This document shows positions 27,897-37,488 of a stretch of DNA of 64,000 bases, one piece after another. The first letter of the stretch is position 1. Every line of letters starts with the position of its first letter. Below the pieces are notes generated by a model. It saw only the letters and a list, made by a program, of their open reading frames with translations, had not been told where the DNA came from and ran no database searches. This DNA is from Shimazuella alba (GTDB taxonomy: Bacteria > Bacillota > Bacilli > Thermoactinomycetales > Thermoactinomycetaceae): assembly GCF_009831235.1 (NCBI RefSeq), contig NZ_WUUL01000003.1:1-64000 (forward strand), written 5' to 3'. Position numbers and translations under genes: made by a program.

Positions 27897-28718
27897 TTAT
27901 ATAAAATAATTTTTATGTTCAGATACCCACTGCTCAAATGTTCTTGGAGGTTTCCCTGTCAATTGCTCTATGGTTGGCAGAACAGAATAACCAATTTCAG
28001 GCGGGTTTTTACCCATTTGCACGAAGAACTCGATATCTTCTTCCTTGTAACCCTCGTCTATCCATTTTTGTTTTGCTTGTTCTTCCGTTAATTCTATGAA
28101 TTGGAGATCCTTCCCGATAACCTCAGCAATAATTTCCACAGCCTTGACACGAGACAGAGCTTCTGGTCCCGTGAGATAATAATTTTTTCCGTGATGGCCT
28201 TCTTTTGTCAAAACTTCAGCGGCTACAGCAGCAATGTCTGCTTCATGAACTCTAGCACTAAGGGTATCCCCAAACGGCTCGTGGACAATCCCTTTGGAGC
28301 GAATCGAATCTTTCCAATCCACAAGTACATTACCCATGAATTCTACAGGCTTCAACATGGTCCATTCCATACCACTATTTTGAACTATTTGTTCGATGGG
28401 GTTTCCTTCGTAGTCCAATAACACCGTAACACGCTTAACGCCAGCTTCTTTCGCAATTTCAATGATTTTTGGATCGGCTTGAAAGCGAGCAAAAGCATTA
28501 TCACTAGAGACTATGAAATAAAATGAATGAATTCCCTGAAAACATCTTTTCATCGTTTCTGATACAGTTAGATCTCCTTTTACAACCTCTACTCCTACTG
28601 GTAAATCTGCTTTTACAGGGTTTCTAGATACTGCTCTGACTCTTTCTCCTTTATTATGAAGCTGATCCACGAGGTGTCTTCCTACCGTTCCCGTCGCACC
28701 AGTAACTAAAATTGTCAT
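27897..28718 (-). CDS. NmrA/atypical-SDR NAD(P)-binding protein
   Basis: 273 aa. The Rossmann motif is VTGATGTVGRHLVDQLHNKG (residues 5-24). VEVVKGDL and WTMLKPVEFMGN are typical of the NmrA/QOR2-like group, and the catalytic Tyr-Lys pair is missing. The C-terminus (PRTFEQWVSEH) also fits that group. The WYL regulator gene lies just upstream on the same strand, 68 bases away, so the two may form an operon. Confidence 0.87.
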   Translation of the reverse strand: MTILVTGATGTVGRHLVDQLHNKGERVRAVSRNPVKADLPVGVEVVKGDLTVSETMKRCFQGIHSFYFIVSSDNAFARFQADPKIIEIAKEAGVKRVTVLLDYEGNPIEQIVQNSGMEWTMLKPVEFMGNVLVDWKDSIRSKGIVHEPFGDTLSARVHEADIAAVAAEVLTKEGHHGKNYYLTGPEALSRVKAVEIIAEVIGKDLQFIELTEEQAKQKWIDEGYKEEDIEFFVQMGKNPPEIGYSVLPTIEQLTGKPPRTFEQWVSEHKNYFI

Positions 28719-28786
28719 GATAATTCTCTCCTGACCTATCTTATATGGTTATATTCAGTTGCAATCGAAATGAAGCAAACCACAGT

Positions 28787-29686
28787 TTAATGAGAATAAA
28801 TCTTACGAATCTCTTCAAGTTGTTGAATAAAATCATCCTTAAGCTCATCAGGGGAAACAATTTCAACCTTAGATCCATAGCTTAAAATCACAGATATCGC
28901 ATAATCTCTTGTATAAAAAATTGTTTGTACATCAATAAAATCTCCACTAAGTGTGAATTCCCCCTGAAATTGTTCCATGACACGTTCTTGTACCCTTAAA
29001 TCAAAACGGAGATGCACTTGCGTTCCTTGCATCTCTTGTACATAATTTGGACGATTATATTTTGCTCTTGGAGAAAAAGTCTCTTCTAATATTTTGAGAT
29101 TGCTGATCCTGGAAACACGAAAACACCGCTTGTCTTTACGTAATAAGCAATAACCCTCCAAATACCATATTCCACGCTCCCATAAAAGATGGAATGGTTC
29201 TATTTTTCTTTCCGATATTTGACCAAAGGCATTTGTATATCCAAAATCAATTCTTCTTGATTGATCGATTGCTTTTAATACAGGATGTATAACTTTTTTT
29301 TCTTTTTCTGAAGCACTCACATCAAATATAATATTTTCCTGACGCTTTCTATTTAATAGAGCAGGCTGTATGGTGCTAAGCTTATGGACTAGTGATGTGA
29401 ACTTTTGTCCACCAGCAACATCTTCCATACCTTTTAAGAGATTGTAGATCACAGAAAAGTCATCAAGAGAGAAATGCTGCTTCGTTAAGAAAAATCCACT
29501 CATTAGTTCAAAACCACCATCTGATCCGGAAAAAGAAGTAACAGGAATACCAGATTGGTTAATCAGTTCTATATCGCGATAGATTGTCCGAACAGATACT
29601 TCAAACCTTGCAGCCAGTTCTTTGGCTGTCACCCTTCTTTTCATTAACAATGCCATCGTAATACCAAGCAAACGATCGAGTCTCAT
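28787..29686 (-). CDS. YafY-type transcriptional regulator (HTH + WYL domain)
   Basis: 299 aa. The N-terminal HTH_11 helix-turn-helix is TAKELAARFEVSVRTIYRDI (about residues 20-39). The WYL ligand-binding domain lies about 140-220, with IEPFHLLWERGIWYLEGYCL and RCFRVSRISNL, followed by the WCX extension. Such proteins respond to nucleotides or metabolites. It precedes the NmrA gene on the same strand and may control it. GGAGC precedes the ATG. Confidence 0.9.
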   Translation of the reverse strand: MRLDRLLGITMALLMKRRVTAKELAARFEVSVRTIYRDIELINQSGIPVTSFSGSDGGFELMSGFFLTKQHFSLDDFSVIYNLLKGMEDVAGGQKFTSLVHKLSTIQPALLNRKRQENIIFDVSASEKEKKVIHPVLKAIDQSRRIDFGYTNAFGQISERKIEPFHLLWERGIWYLEGYCLLRKDKRCFRVSRISNLKILEETFSPRAKYNRPNYVQEMQGTQVHLRFDLRVQERVMEQFQGEFTLSGDFIDVQTIFYTRDYAISVILSYGSKVEIVSPDELKDDFIQQLEEIRKIYSH

Positions 29687-30148
29687 TTTCCTGCTCCTTT
29701 TTTTAGCATGAAACTATCTCTTTTTCTTTTATAGAAATAAATAGTAATGATAGGACTTTTCCGTGTGAACATACAATCAATCGGTATATTTTTCAATCCT
29801 CTCCCTTTCGTTCTTAAAAAATAACTCATCAAACCTGACATCTAGTATGTCAACAATAAAAACTTCTCTAAAAAATATTTTGAGTCGATTACAAATTATC
29901 GTAAATGAAAAAATGAGTAGAAAATCTATGGTGAATAAACCCTTCTTCTCTTCGATTTAATTACATTCACGAGAAGTCCAATCTAGGTCCCTAAAACATT
30001 ATTTTATAATCCATTCCAATATGGAGTTGTGGAGAGCATTAAATGAATGCAATTCGATTTTCACCAATGGGAGTGCAGTTTCACTTACAACTATTTTCTT
30101 AAAAGTTATAATTAATGCATATATTGGCACTTGAAGGGAATTATTTAC
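29687..30148. other. Intergenic, no gene seen
   Basis: About 460 bp AT-rich spacer between divergent genes. It presumably contains two promoters. No RNA motif recognised. Confidence 0.4.
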
Positions 30149-30583
30149 ATGGATAAGAAAAAGGATGCTAATAAGCCTGTGGAATTTGGGATTCGAATGA
30201 AATTGCCATTGGAAGACATCAGTTTATACTATTTAGCACAACGTGGAAGCTTATTATATGAGAAACTACAAGGTATGTCCTCATCTGAGATTTCTACATT
30301 TAATGAAAAATTACAGAAATTATTTTCAGCGGTTACAAATGAAATTGAGCAAATGATAAATTTTTCAAAGCATCTTCCCTTTATTCTAGAAGAGGAAGAA
30401 AAAATACAATGGGAGTTTTTTAATTTAGAAAGAGAGTTTCGCATTTATTATTATTTGCGTCAAGCAGACGGACAAATAATAGCTGATTTTGATAAGCGAT
30501 TAGATCAGATTACCTTTAAATTGTGGAACTCCTATCATCGATATATTGAAACAATAAATGAATACGATGAGATAGAGTCTTAA
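30149..30583 (+). CDS. Hypothetical helical protein
   Basis: 144 aa from the ATG at 30149. The sequence is largely alpha-helical and charged with aromatic clusters (FRIYYYLRQADGQ). No signal peptide, membrane segment or known motif. Its stop overlaps the next start as TAATG, so the two genes are translationally coupled and probably act together. Confidence 0.65.
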   Translation: MDKKKDANKPVEFGIRMKLPLEDISLYYLAQRGSLLYEKLQGMSSSEISTFNEKLQKLFSAVTNEIEQMINFSKHLPFILEEEEKIQWEFFNLEREFRIYYYLRQADGQIIADFDKRLDQITFKLWNSYHRYIETINEYDEIES

Positions 30584-31025
30584 TGGTACGGAAAGTTGGA
30601 ATACGTGATTATTTGGACAAAAAGCTACCAAAAAAAAATTACAGAAAGATTCATATGAAGACTCAAACACAGGATCAACAGAAAGAAAAACAGAAAAAAT
30701 CCAGAAAAAATTTGGATCAATAGGTTTTTTAAGTCTTTACCCAATACTAGCAGCCATCTATCTCATTCATGGTTTCAAATCTTATAATTGGTGGGATCTA
30801 GCAATTGGTTTCACTTTTCTCGCAACCACATTGGCAGACGTCTACTTTAAGCATTTGAATCATAATTTATTGATCATGTGTATTTCTTTGGGAATCTTAT
30901 TATTTTTACATGGCGGACAATTTATTACCGGTTTTCCTGAGTACCATATACACGGACAAATACTTATCGTGTTTGGGGTTATCGTCGTTGTAGGAGGAAG
31001 CATTCTGGACAAAAGGCTCAGATAG
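30583..31025 (+). CDS. Small four-helix membrane protein, frame broken at an A9 run
   Basis: Translation starts at the ATG in TAATG and gives MVRKVGIRDYLDKKLPKK. At nine consecutive A residues (about 30630-30638) the zero frame continues only to a stop at 30721. A -1 shift on the A run, or one extra A, joins the frame that reads FGSIGFLSLYPILAAIYLIH and continues through four hydrophobic segments to 31025. That second frame has no start codon of its own before 30831. Either transcriptional or ribosomal slippage makes the full protein of about 146 aa, or the gene is broken or misassembled here. Confidence 0.5.
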
Positions 31026-31399
31026 TTTGATTAATCTGTTTCAAAAGAAATTTCTCGATCCCAAAGCATAACTCCCCAGATCTTTCATGCTAAATATTAT
31101 TAACGTACATTAAAGAGGTTGAACACCGTAAAAGACTGTTGTACCTATCAAATGTAGTATTCTAGATCTGTATGCTTAAAGAGTCCAAAGCCTAGCATTT
31201 CGAGATATGATATTCTTCCTTTACAGATTTGTGCAGTAACCATCATTATCTACAAAGGAAAGCTCATGTCTTTTTTTTATCCAATTGTAAATTTATTCAA
31301 GCGCTTTTCTTCAAATGGAGTATGTTATAAATATAGTATAGCTATCTATTTAATAAGTTAGTTTTAATACTATCTCCAAAATTATAAGAGGTGAAGAGT
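31026..31399. other. Intergenic, lipoprotein promoter region
   Basis: About 370 bp, AT-rich. No supported frame. Confidence 0.4.
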
Positions 31400-32272
31400 A
31401 TGAAAATACCAAAAGTAGTACATATTACTTTGTTTGGGTTAGGGATGAGCTTGGTAACTGCTTGTTCTAGTGTATCTTCTATTTTACCTGCACCAGGTGA
31501 CGCTCAAGAAGTGAATGAGGTTCTAAAGAAAGTAGAACCAGTTATGCAAAAGGCATCATCCCATATTGATTACAAATATAGTGTGACTTCTACTGCTAAA
31601 ACAAAAAGAAGCATAGATGAACAATATAAGATTCATTTTGTCGATGATAATAATTTGACCATCCAAAAAATAAAGGGGGAATACAAAGACGAAGAACCTA
31701 TTGTTTATATCGATGGTACACAATGGGTATATGATGACATTCTCGATAAAGTTACAACACTAGGAACAGAGGAAAATGCCGCTAAAGCCGAATTGAATGA
31801 TAATTATGAAGTAATTACAAATTCCTATTTTATGGAAAGAATCAAAGCAATGGGGGATGAAGTGGTTGTAAAAGAGGAAGGGAACTCTATCATACTCTCT
31901 GCTGAACTAAAGGAAGGAAGTCAAAAATCGAATGAAACAACTGAGTTAGAAAAGCTATTAAAACGTGAGAAGTCAGATGTATTTGAAGTGAGATTAGCAG
32001 ATACGAAATTGGGGGAAAATGGGTCTCAGCTCGTATCGTATCAGTTTAAGATGTGGATAGATAAGAAAACCAACCGAATCACTAAGATAGAGAGTACAAC
32101 AAATGCCCAAATTATGGTTATTACGAAGCGAAATGGTGATTATGTGGAAGACCAAGAAGGTGTGCCTGTTGTGGTAAAAGAAACACTAACCTTTTCAGAA
32201 GCACCAAATACGATTGCCAAACCAGAAGATAAAGTAACAGCAGAAGAGAAAAGCGAAGCAGAATATCACTAA
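31400..32272 (+). CDS. Secreted lipoprotein, DUF6612-like
   Basis: 290 aa. The ATG at 31400 follows AGAGG by eight bases. A lipobox (SLVTACSS) places the acylated Cys at about residue 23, so the protein is anchored to the outer face of the membrane. The mature part resembles the LolA/LppX-like barrel of Gram-positive lipoproteins (KASSHIDYKYSVTSTAKTKR, MWIDKKTNRITKIESTT). No enzyme motif. The following gene encodes a paralogue 32 bases downstream. Confidence 0.75.
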   Translation: MKIPKVVHITLFGLGMSLVTACSSVSSILPAPGDAQEVNEVLKKVEPVMQKASSHIDYKYSVTSTAKTKRSIDEQYKIHFVDDNNLTIQKIKGEYKDEEPIVYIDGTQWVYDDILDKVTTLGTEENAAKAELNDNYEVITNSYFMERIKAMGDEVVVKEEGNSIILSAELKEGSQKSNETTELEKLLKREKSDVFEVRLADTKLGENGSQLVSYQFKMWIDKKTNRITKIESTTNAQIMVITKRNGDYVEDQEGVPVVVKETLTFSEAPNTIAKPEDKVTAEEKSEAEYH

Positions 32273-32304
32273 AAATATAAAATGGGAAGAGGAGGAAAAA
32301 TAGT

Positions 32305-33231
32305 TTGAAAAAATTACTTATCATAGGAATCACAGCGATATTTAGTATATTTGCAGTAGCATGTTCTTCCGAAACGAATACGACTACCAATCAATCAAAA
32401 GAAAATACCACTTTAAAAAGTGCAACGGAAGTTGTGAAAAAAGCGAAGGAAAAATCAAGTACCATGAAAGGGGATTCCTATACAGAGCAGTATAAATTGG
32501 AACATACGTTTCAATCAGAAGCAGAGGATGGAATGCCTATTAATTTTACGAATGTTCGAATACACAAGTATGAACATGATCGTATATTTAAGCCCTATGC
32601 TGAACGCATCATTGGACAATATCAATCGAGCTTTAAGATTAACATAAAAGGATATAAAGATGATGGAGGTGATACAAACACCTTTGAGCAAGAGGAATAT
32701 CGTGTAAATGGAAAGATATATTACAAAACAAAGGAAGATAAAGAGTGGACTGTCTCTCCTATGGGCAAGGTATCGCCATCTTTTCGATTGAAATTTTTAG
32801 ACGAGTTGATTAAAATCAATAACGATAAAAATATAAAAATGACCCAAGAGAATGGTTTGTATAAACTTGTCTTCGACAAGACGTATTTTAATGAAAATAA
32901 ACAACTCTTTGATTTTTATAAGAAAGGTTGGCCATTTCAGCATCCTACTGATTTTGTAGAAGGCAAGCTAAAGAAGGATTCTGGCCAAACTATTTTGTAT
33001 GATCAAGCTCAATTTAAAAATCCGGTCATCGAGATATGGGTAGATCAAAACAACTTTATGATCAAAAAGTTTTCTATTGTTTCTTCTATTCGTATTCCAA
33101 CCGTATCTACTGAAAAAGGAAAAGATGGAAAAACCAAAGTGTTCCCTCCTTTTTATATTGAAGAACAATGGTCGGCAGAAACAAAAAATGAATTTACTGG
33201 ATCCATAAATTTGCCAGCTGGCGTTAAATAA
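32305..33231 (+). CDS. Secreted lipoprotein, paralogue of the preceding gene
   Basis: 308 aa, TTG start seven bases or so after GGAGGAAA. The lipobox is FAVACSSE. It shares layout with the upstream lipoprotein: VVKKAKEKSSTMKGDSYTEQ at the start of the mature domain, VNGKIYYKTKEDKEWTV, and EIWVDQNNFMIKKFSI near the end. Together they form a two-gene operon ended by a strong terminator. A role in lipid or cell-wall handling is plausible from the fold only. Confidence 0.75.
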   Translation: MKKLLIIGITAIFSIFAVACSSETNTTTNQSKENTTLKSATEVVKKAKEKSSTMKGDSYTEQYKLEHTFQSEAEDGMPINFTNVRIHKYEHDRIFKPYAERIIGQYQSSFKINIKGYKDDGGDTNTFEQEEYRVNGKIYYKTKEDKEWTVSPMGKVSPSFRLKFLDELIKINNDKNIKMTQENGLYKLVFDKTYFNENKQLFDFYKKGWPFQHPTDFVEGKLKKDSGQTILYDQAQFKNPVIEIWVDQNNFMIKKFSIVSSIRIPTVSTEKGKDGKTKVFPPFYIEEQWSAETKNEFTGSINLPAGVK

Positions 33232-33334
33232 GAAATCCCTTTTCATGATTTTTACATTTTTCTTAACCTTTGATTTAGAAGAAAACCAGCATCCATCGAC
33301 TGAGAATCAGGTAACCACATAGTGGAATCTATTT

Positions 33335-33364
33335 GACGGGCTAGAGCAAAGCCCGTCTTTTTTT
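33335..33364 (+). terminator. Rho-independent terminator
   Basis: GACGGGCT / AGCCCGTC stem with seven following T residues. Confidence 0.85.
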
Positions 33365-33416
33365 GGTAGATGGGCTATTTTAGATTTTGATCAAATAATA
33401 ACAGGGTAGTTCTTTA

Positions 33417-33668
33417 TTATTTTTCAGATGTCGCTTGTTTTTCGATTAGGCTGTCTATTGCATGGAGTGATTTATTTTTTCTTCCCACTAGAAGACCATT
33501 ATTTGGGTCCGGTAATCCTAGTAATACATTCTTTAGATGGTATAAATAATCAATAGGACTATCATGTTCTCTAAACAATTCAGGATTCCAGTGTCTAATT
33601 TCTCCTTCGACAAAAAGTAAATATCTGAAAAACACATGCAAATATATATCCTTTTCAACTTTCATCAT
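33417..33668 (-). CDS. Hypothetical protein
   Basis: About 83 aa. Two neighbouring ATG codons (33668 and 33665) follow GGAG; GTG codons further upstream are possible. Contains LPDPNNGLLVGRKNKSLHAI. No motif recognised, no signal peptide. Confidence 0.5.
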   Translation of the reverse strand: MMKVEKDIYLHVFFRYLLFVEGEIRHWNPELFREHDSPIDYLYHLKNVLLGLPDPNNGLLVGRKNKSLHAIDSLIEKQATSEK

Positions 33669-33686
33669 ATTCTCCACGTCCACCAC

Positions 33687-34087
33687 TGCTTTCTATGAAA
33701 TTTCCTTGATCATAACCTAGTTTGATAATTAATATTATGATAGCAATCTATAGTAGTGTACAGCAAAGATTCAAGTCGGAATATCAAGTCAGAGTGCATC
33801 TAACATATACCTAAAATGGCATGATAGGTATTTTTTACACTGTGACACTCTAATGTAGGAATCGTGTAAATATTTAAATATATAATTATTGTGCACAGAT
33901 TTTCTTTATCTTAGCATGACGAGGCTGCAATAAAATACGCAATTTGAATCGTGATTTTACATATCCCTGTTCTTTTTTATACCCGAACATTTACTTCAAT
34001 TTTTGGTTCCCTCTTCCTTAAAATACAAAAGGATGATGGTCTTTTGCTATAATGACCTCTACATAGCTGAAAATTGGAGAGTGAAAT
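33687..34087. other. Intergenic, no gene seen
   Basis: About 400 bp, AT-rich, between divergent genes. Confidence 0.4.
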
Positions 34088-34684
34088 ATGGAAAATAACG
34101 TTTTTGAACAGTTGGCAAAAAGATATGACACAGAAGAAAGAATGAAACTAGCTAAAGTTATTGTTAAGGAAGTAAGACCAGAATTAAGAAATGGAAAATC
34201 AAAATCTTTCATAGACTATGGGAGTGGTACTGGTATTATTAGTTTAGAATTATCAAATTTAGTAGAGTCCATTTTGTTGGTAGATTCATCTAAACAAATG
34301 TTGGAAGTTGCGAATGCTAAAATTTCTCACAGAGGAATTACCAACGCAAAAGTACTTTATTCAGATTTTACGCAAGAAACTCCTGAAATTCAGGCAGACA
34401 TAGTTTTAATGTCACTAGTCCTTCTTCATATTCCAGATACTAAAAAAATTTTACAAAAATTATTCACCATTTTAAATGATGGCGGCAAGCTGATTATTGT
34501 TGACTTTGACAAAAACGATAAAATAAACCATCCGAAAGTTCATAACGGTTTTTCGCATAACGAACTGAAAAAAAGCTTATCCGAAGTTGGCTTTAAATCA
34601 ATTGAAATAAGAACATTCTATCATGGTAAATGTATTTTCATGAATCAGGATGCTTCCATGTTTCTATCTAGTAGTATTAAGTGA
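34088..34684 (+). CDS. SAM-dependent methyltransferase, class I
   Basis: 198 aa. Motif I is FIDYGSGTGIISLELS (residues about 41-56); VDSSKQMLEVAN and the D of VLYSDFTQET follow the Methyltransf_11 pattern, and DIVLMSLVLLHIPD is motif IV. Substrate unknown. GGAG lies nine bases before the ATG. This is the last clearly chromosomal gene before the accessory island. Confidence 0.87.
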   Translation: MENNVFEQLAKRYDTEERMKLAKVIVKEVRPELRNGKSKSFIDYGSGTGIISLELSNLVESILLVDSSKQMLEVANAKISHRGITNAKVLYSDFTQETPEIQADIVLMSLVLLHIPDTKKILQKLFTILNDGGKLIIVDFDKNDKINHPKVHNGFSHNELKKSLSEVGFKSIEIRTFYHGKCIFMNQDASMFLSSSIK

Positions 34685-34780
34685 TTTCTTGTGTTTTATC
34701 TCTAAAAAAGAACCATTCTTTTGACGAATCGATTTACAAAAAGGTTTCGGTATTCGATATTCAACCCCGAAAAAACTTAA

Positions 34781-34823
34781 AAATAATAAGGTGCCCTTTC
34801 CAGAGAAGAACACCTTATTATTT
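34781..34823. terminator. Hairpin terminator
   Basis: AAATAATAAGGTG pairs perfectly with CACCTTATTATTT behind the methyltransferase gene. Confidence 0.75.
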
Positions 34824-34876
34824 CTACAATCTATAGGAAGTAATTGGATTCTCGTGAAGCTGTACCTCAGCCCCCG

Positions 34877-34914
34877 TCAGGCTCCATTTCCTTCATTAGG
34901 AACGTGGAGCCTGA
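34877..34914 (-). terminator. GC-rich hairpin behind GC-rich gene
   Basis: TCAGGCTCCA pairs with TGGAGCCTGA. It lies downstream of the minus-strand gene at 34987-35643. Confidence 0.5.
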
Positions 34915-34986
34915 ACCATGTCGACCGTCAATGCTTGTGCCCGTCCTTATTGGCGAGCTTCTCCGCCAGCGAGGAAAGGTACTCCT

Positions 34987-35643
34987 TCAGATGAGGGAGT
35001 GTGTTGGCAGGTAAACTCTAGCGTCGGGTTTCCCAACGGTTTCATCGAAGCGCATGGAGAAACATCCATTCGTAGGAATGTCCTCATGGAGCCCGAGCAC
35101 CTTTATCAGGTACTCAGAGTCCTCTTCGATCGGGATGTAGGTGTCACCATTGGTAAAACCTTCCCGATCAAATCTCACCAGAATGAATCCCGATTTCCGC
35201 CGCCCGGGCTCGAGATCATCGAACCGGTGGCGGATCGGCAGAACGACACCCATTTGGGTATGGGCGTGGTTGTTGGGATCGTGTGAGAGCACAGTGGCTC
35301 TGATGCCGATTTGACCTGACGGACTAAAGAAACTCGCACCTTGTGGCTGCATACTCGCCGATACATCTCGGTTGATCAGCACGATCGCCCTTCCTTCGAC
35401 CATGCTGTGGTGGCGAGGGACCCACCAGTTGTCCTTTTCGATGTGGATCATCTTGACCGACTCAGGGTCAACCTTCGCCATTGCCAGCATACCTTCGGCG
35501 ATCGGCAGGATAAGCTCGGCAAAGTCACTCATCCGATGCTTAGTGCCCAACTTGACGTACTGGTAGTTGTACATGGAAGAGAGCCATCCGGACTTGATAT
35601 ACCTCCCCACAGTACGCTTGTGAGAGTAGTGATCAACAGCCAT
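34987..35643 (-). CDS. GC-rich orphan gene, unknown function
   Basis: 218 aa. The ATG follows AAGGTAAGGA. Composition changes sharply at the gene borders: the coding part is GC-rich while flanking spacers are AT-rich. Beta-rich with a Trp pair and His cluster (DNWWVPRHHSMVEGRAIVLI), then HAHTQMGVVLPIRHRFDD. No signal peptide, membrane segment or known catalytic motif; I do not recognise it. It has its own leader and a hairpin 73 bases downstream. Same pattern as the genes at 36292, 40174, 41213, 43173, 43866, 45921, 48833, 54163 and 62973. Confidence 0.65.
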   Translation of the reverse strand: MAVDHYSHKRTVGRYIKSGWLSSMYNYQYVKLGTKHRMSDFAELILPIAEGMLAMAKVDPESVKMIHIEKDNWWVPRHHSMVEGRAIVLINRDVSASMQPQGASFFSPSGQIGIRATVLSHDPNNHAHTQMGVVLPIRHRFDDLEPGRRKSGFILVRFDREGFTNGDTYIPIEEDSEYLIKVLGLHEDIPTNGCFSMRFDETVGKPDARVYLPTHSLI

Positions 35644-35842
35644 AATCCTTACCTTTCAGACGGATCGATACGGTCTTGTAGATGAAGCTTCTACCCCAGT
35701 AGCTTATACAAAATTATAATGTAAGATCATTATCAATAGTAGCTAAATTTATCTTACTTTTTTTAACATATTTGATTTGTCAGACATGTCCTGTTAGCAA
35801 GAAGAATCAACCTCTTCTATAGTAACAATCATAGCGATTCAA

Positions 35843-36022
35843 TTATTTTACTAATTCTCCATTCTCATCTACTTGCTTTGTTCCTCCTCCAAACAGCCAA
35901 TTATTTTTCTCCACAAACGCAATAAATTTTTCCAAAAACTCTTCATGGTTAATGTTTGTATGTGCATCCTCTGAATAGATAGTTCCGCTAATTTCTATAC
36001 CTAGCTGTTTGTTTTGTTTCAA
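35843..36022 (-). CDS. Small protein, DEFIxFLEK-type family
   Basis: 59 aa, TTG start seven bases after AGGAGG. Two beta-like stretches (LGIEISGTIYSED) precede a helix EEFLEKFIAFVEKNNWLFGG. The frame at 46235-46453 has the same layout, with EYDEFIAFLEKF, so this is a small dispersed family. Typical of phage accessory genes; function unknown. Confidence 0.6.
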   Translation of the reverse strand: MKQNKQLGIEISGTIYSEDAHTNINHEEFLEKFIAFVEKNNWLFGGGTKQVDENGELVK

Positions 36023-36191
36023 GTAATAACCTCCTGTAATCAAGAGATAATGAAACGATTCGTGTTAGTCTATCCGATAGATTTCATTATATGGTTTCGT
36101 TACCCTTTAGTTGTTAGCTGATTGCTCTTCCCTTTAGCTTTAATATCCATTATTGCATCCATGTCCACATATGCTTGTTGTAAGTAATACC

Positions 36192-36222
36192 CTGGGCGGC
36201 AAATAATGAATCTGCCGCCCAG
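36192..36222 (-). terminator. GC-rich perfect hairpin
   Basis: CTGGGCGGCA pairs with TGCCGCCCAG, 70 bases behind the gene at 36292. Confidence 0.55.
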
Positions 36223-36291
36223 TCTGAACTACCTTTTATATATTTTTTGGTATTTCAGTTCCAGTGACTCCGAGTGTTGCATCAAAGTTAA

Positions 36292-36582
36292 TCACCTCAA
36301 ACGTTTGACTGTACACACAGGCAGTCCGTTCTTACCCATCAGTGTTTTCTTCTCCAATGACTCTATATCAGACATCACTACTTCATCAAGAGATCCACCT
36401 CGAGGGTTGCTGTGAAGAACGATATCCAAAGCCACTACTGTAATCCTGATCTGGTAGTCACCAACGACAGCAATCTGACTACTACTCATCTTCTTAGAGA
36501 GAATATTTTCCTGTTTAATAGGAAGATGGCACTCGACTTCCCACTTTGTGCTGAATTCCGAGATGAGCTTGAGACTTGCCAT
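36292..36582 (-). CDS. GC-rich orphan gene, unknown function
   Basis: 96 aa from the ATG at 36582 (AAGGAA eight bases upstream); an ATG pair at 36603 is the alternative. Segments such as SSSQIAVVGDYQIRITVVAL suggest a beta-sheet fold. No motif recognised. GC content is above that of the spacers. TTGATA and TATAAT boxes with a long 19-base spacer lie upstream, and a perfect GC-rich hairpin lies downstream. Confidence 0.6.
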   Translation of the reverse strand: MASLKLISEFSTKWEVECHLPIKQENILSKKMSSSQIAVVGDYQIRITVVALDIVLHSNPRGGSLDEVVMSDIESLEKKTLMGKNGLPVCTVKRLR

Positions 36583-36603
36583 TATAGGAGTTCCTTCCAT
36601 CAT

Positions 36604-36943
36604 AGAGGAGACTGATTGTACAGCCTAATTTTATTATAGTTTAAAGTTCCTCATTTGTATCAAGTTATTCATAAAATTAGCGCATTCTAAAAATGGATGT
36701 GTTCATTTACTCTGTTCGATGTTCAATGGCCAGTTTTATGAACCTCATCTTTTTTTAGATTTCAATTATTGTCTTATCGTACAAGTCATTTGATATATGA
36801 AGACTAAGATAGGATAAACGTGTTTTCTCCGAAATGGCAACCTCTGATACCCGCCTTCATGGTCGTAATGACATTCACAAACTTTGCATTTATTTTCATC
36901 TGAATCAAATATGTTATCCATTGTTTTGTTAACAGTTCCTTTC
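36604..36943. other. Spacer, no gene seen
   Basis: AT-rich, with the promoter of the 36292 gene at its left edge. Confidence 0.35.
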
Positions 36944-37153
36944 CTATTTTGTAAAATCGATTCCTACGTTCGGAAAGACCAGCTTTCCGTTTTCCATTTT
37001 GGCTATGATTCGGTCATCCTGGTCCACTACTTTCACATTGTACAATGATGCTTGTTTGTTGAAATAATTCGTGATTGCTTCTGGCGATTCTTCCAGTTCC
37101 ACAAAACCAGGTAACGGAGTTCCATCGTGTGTTGTTAAGTATGCTTTAAACAT
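36944..37153 (-). CDS. Hypothetical small protein
   Basis: 69 aa. The ATG at 37153 follows GGAGG. Contains THDGTPLPGFVELEESPEAI, suggestive of a small beta-barrel or wing-like fold. Codon use is AT-rich like the host. Unknown function. Confidence 0.6.
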   Translation of the reverse strand: MFKAYLTTHDGTPLPGFVELEESPEAITNYFNKQASLYNVKVVDQDDRIIAKMENGKLVFPNVGIDFTK

Positions 37154-37183
37154 TGCTAACCTCCAAATATTAAGAGTAATCAA

Positions 37184-37488
37184 ATGATAACATAGGGGTT
37201 ATTCACAGATTCTAGGTCTAATATCGAAAAATAAAGAAATACACGATCTCGTATGACCGTGTTTCAATAAACAATCAAATCTTTTCCTGTACCATACCCA
37301 CAAACAATAACATTTTTTCCTATGTGGACACTGGCTGGCTTGTTTCCCTAGATCTAATATCTGAACAACAACCTGTATTTTTTACAAAAAAGGGAATATG
37401 CAAAATTATTCAATTCAAAAACATTATGTTCGGCCCTCTCATAGAAAAAGAGGGTATTATCCCTCTTGTTTATCATCTTAGCGTCTTA
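37184..37488. other. Spacer with a repeated hairpin
   Basis: ACACGATCTCGTATGACCGTGT at 37241-37263 is a hairpin also found, diverged, near 41780 and 53165, in each case close to a copy of the KGD gene family. Confidence 0.4.

Noticed and set aside
34918-35286. 122-codon plus-strand frame
   Set aside because: Antisense to the GC-rich gene at 34987, with low-complexity coding character and no ribosome binding site.
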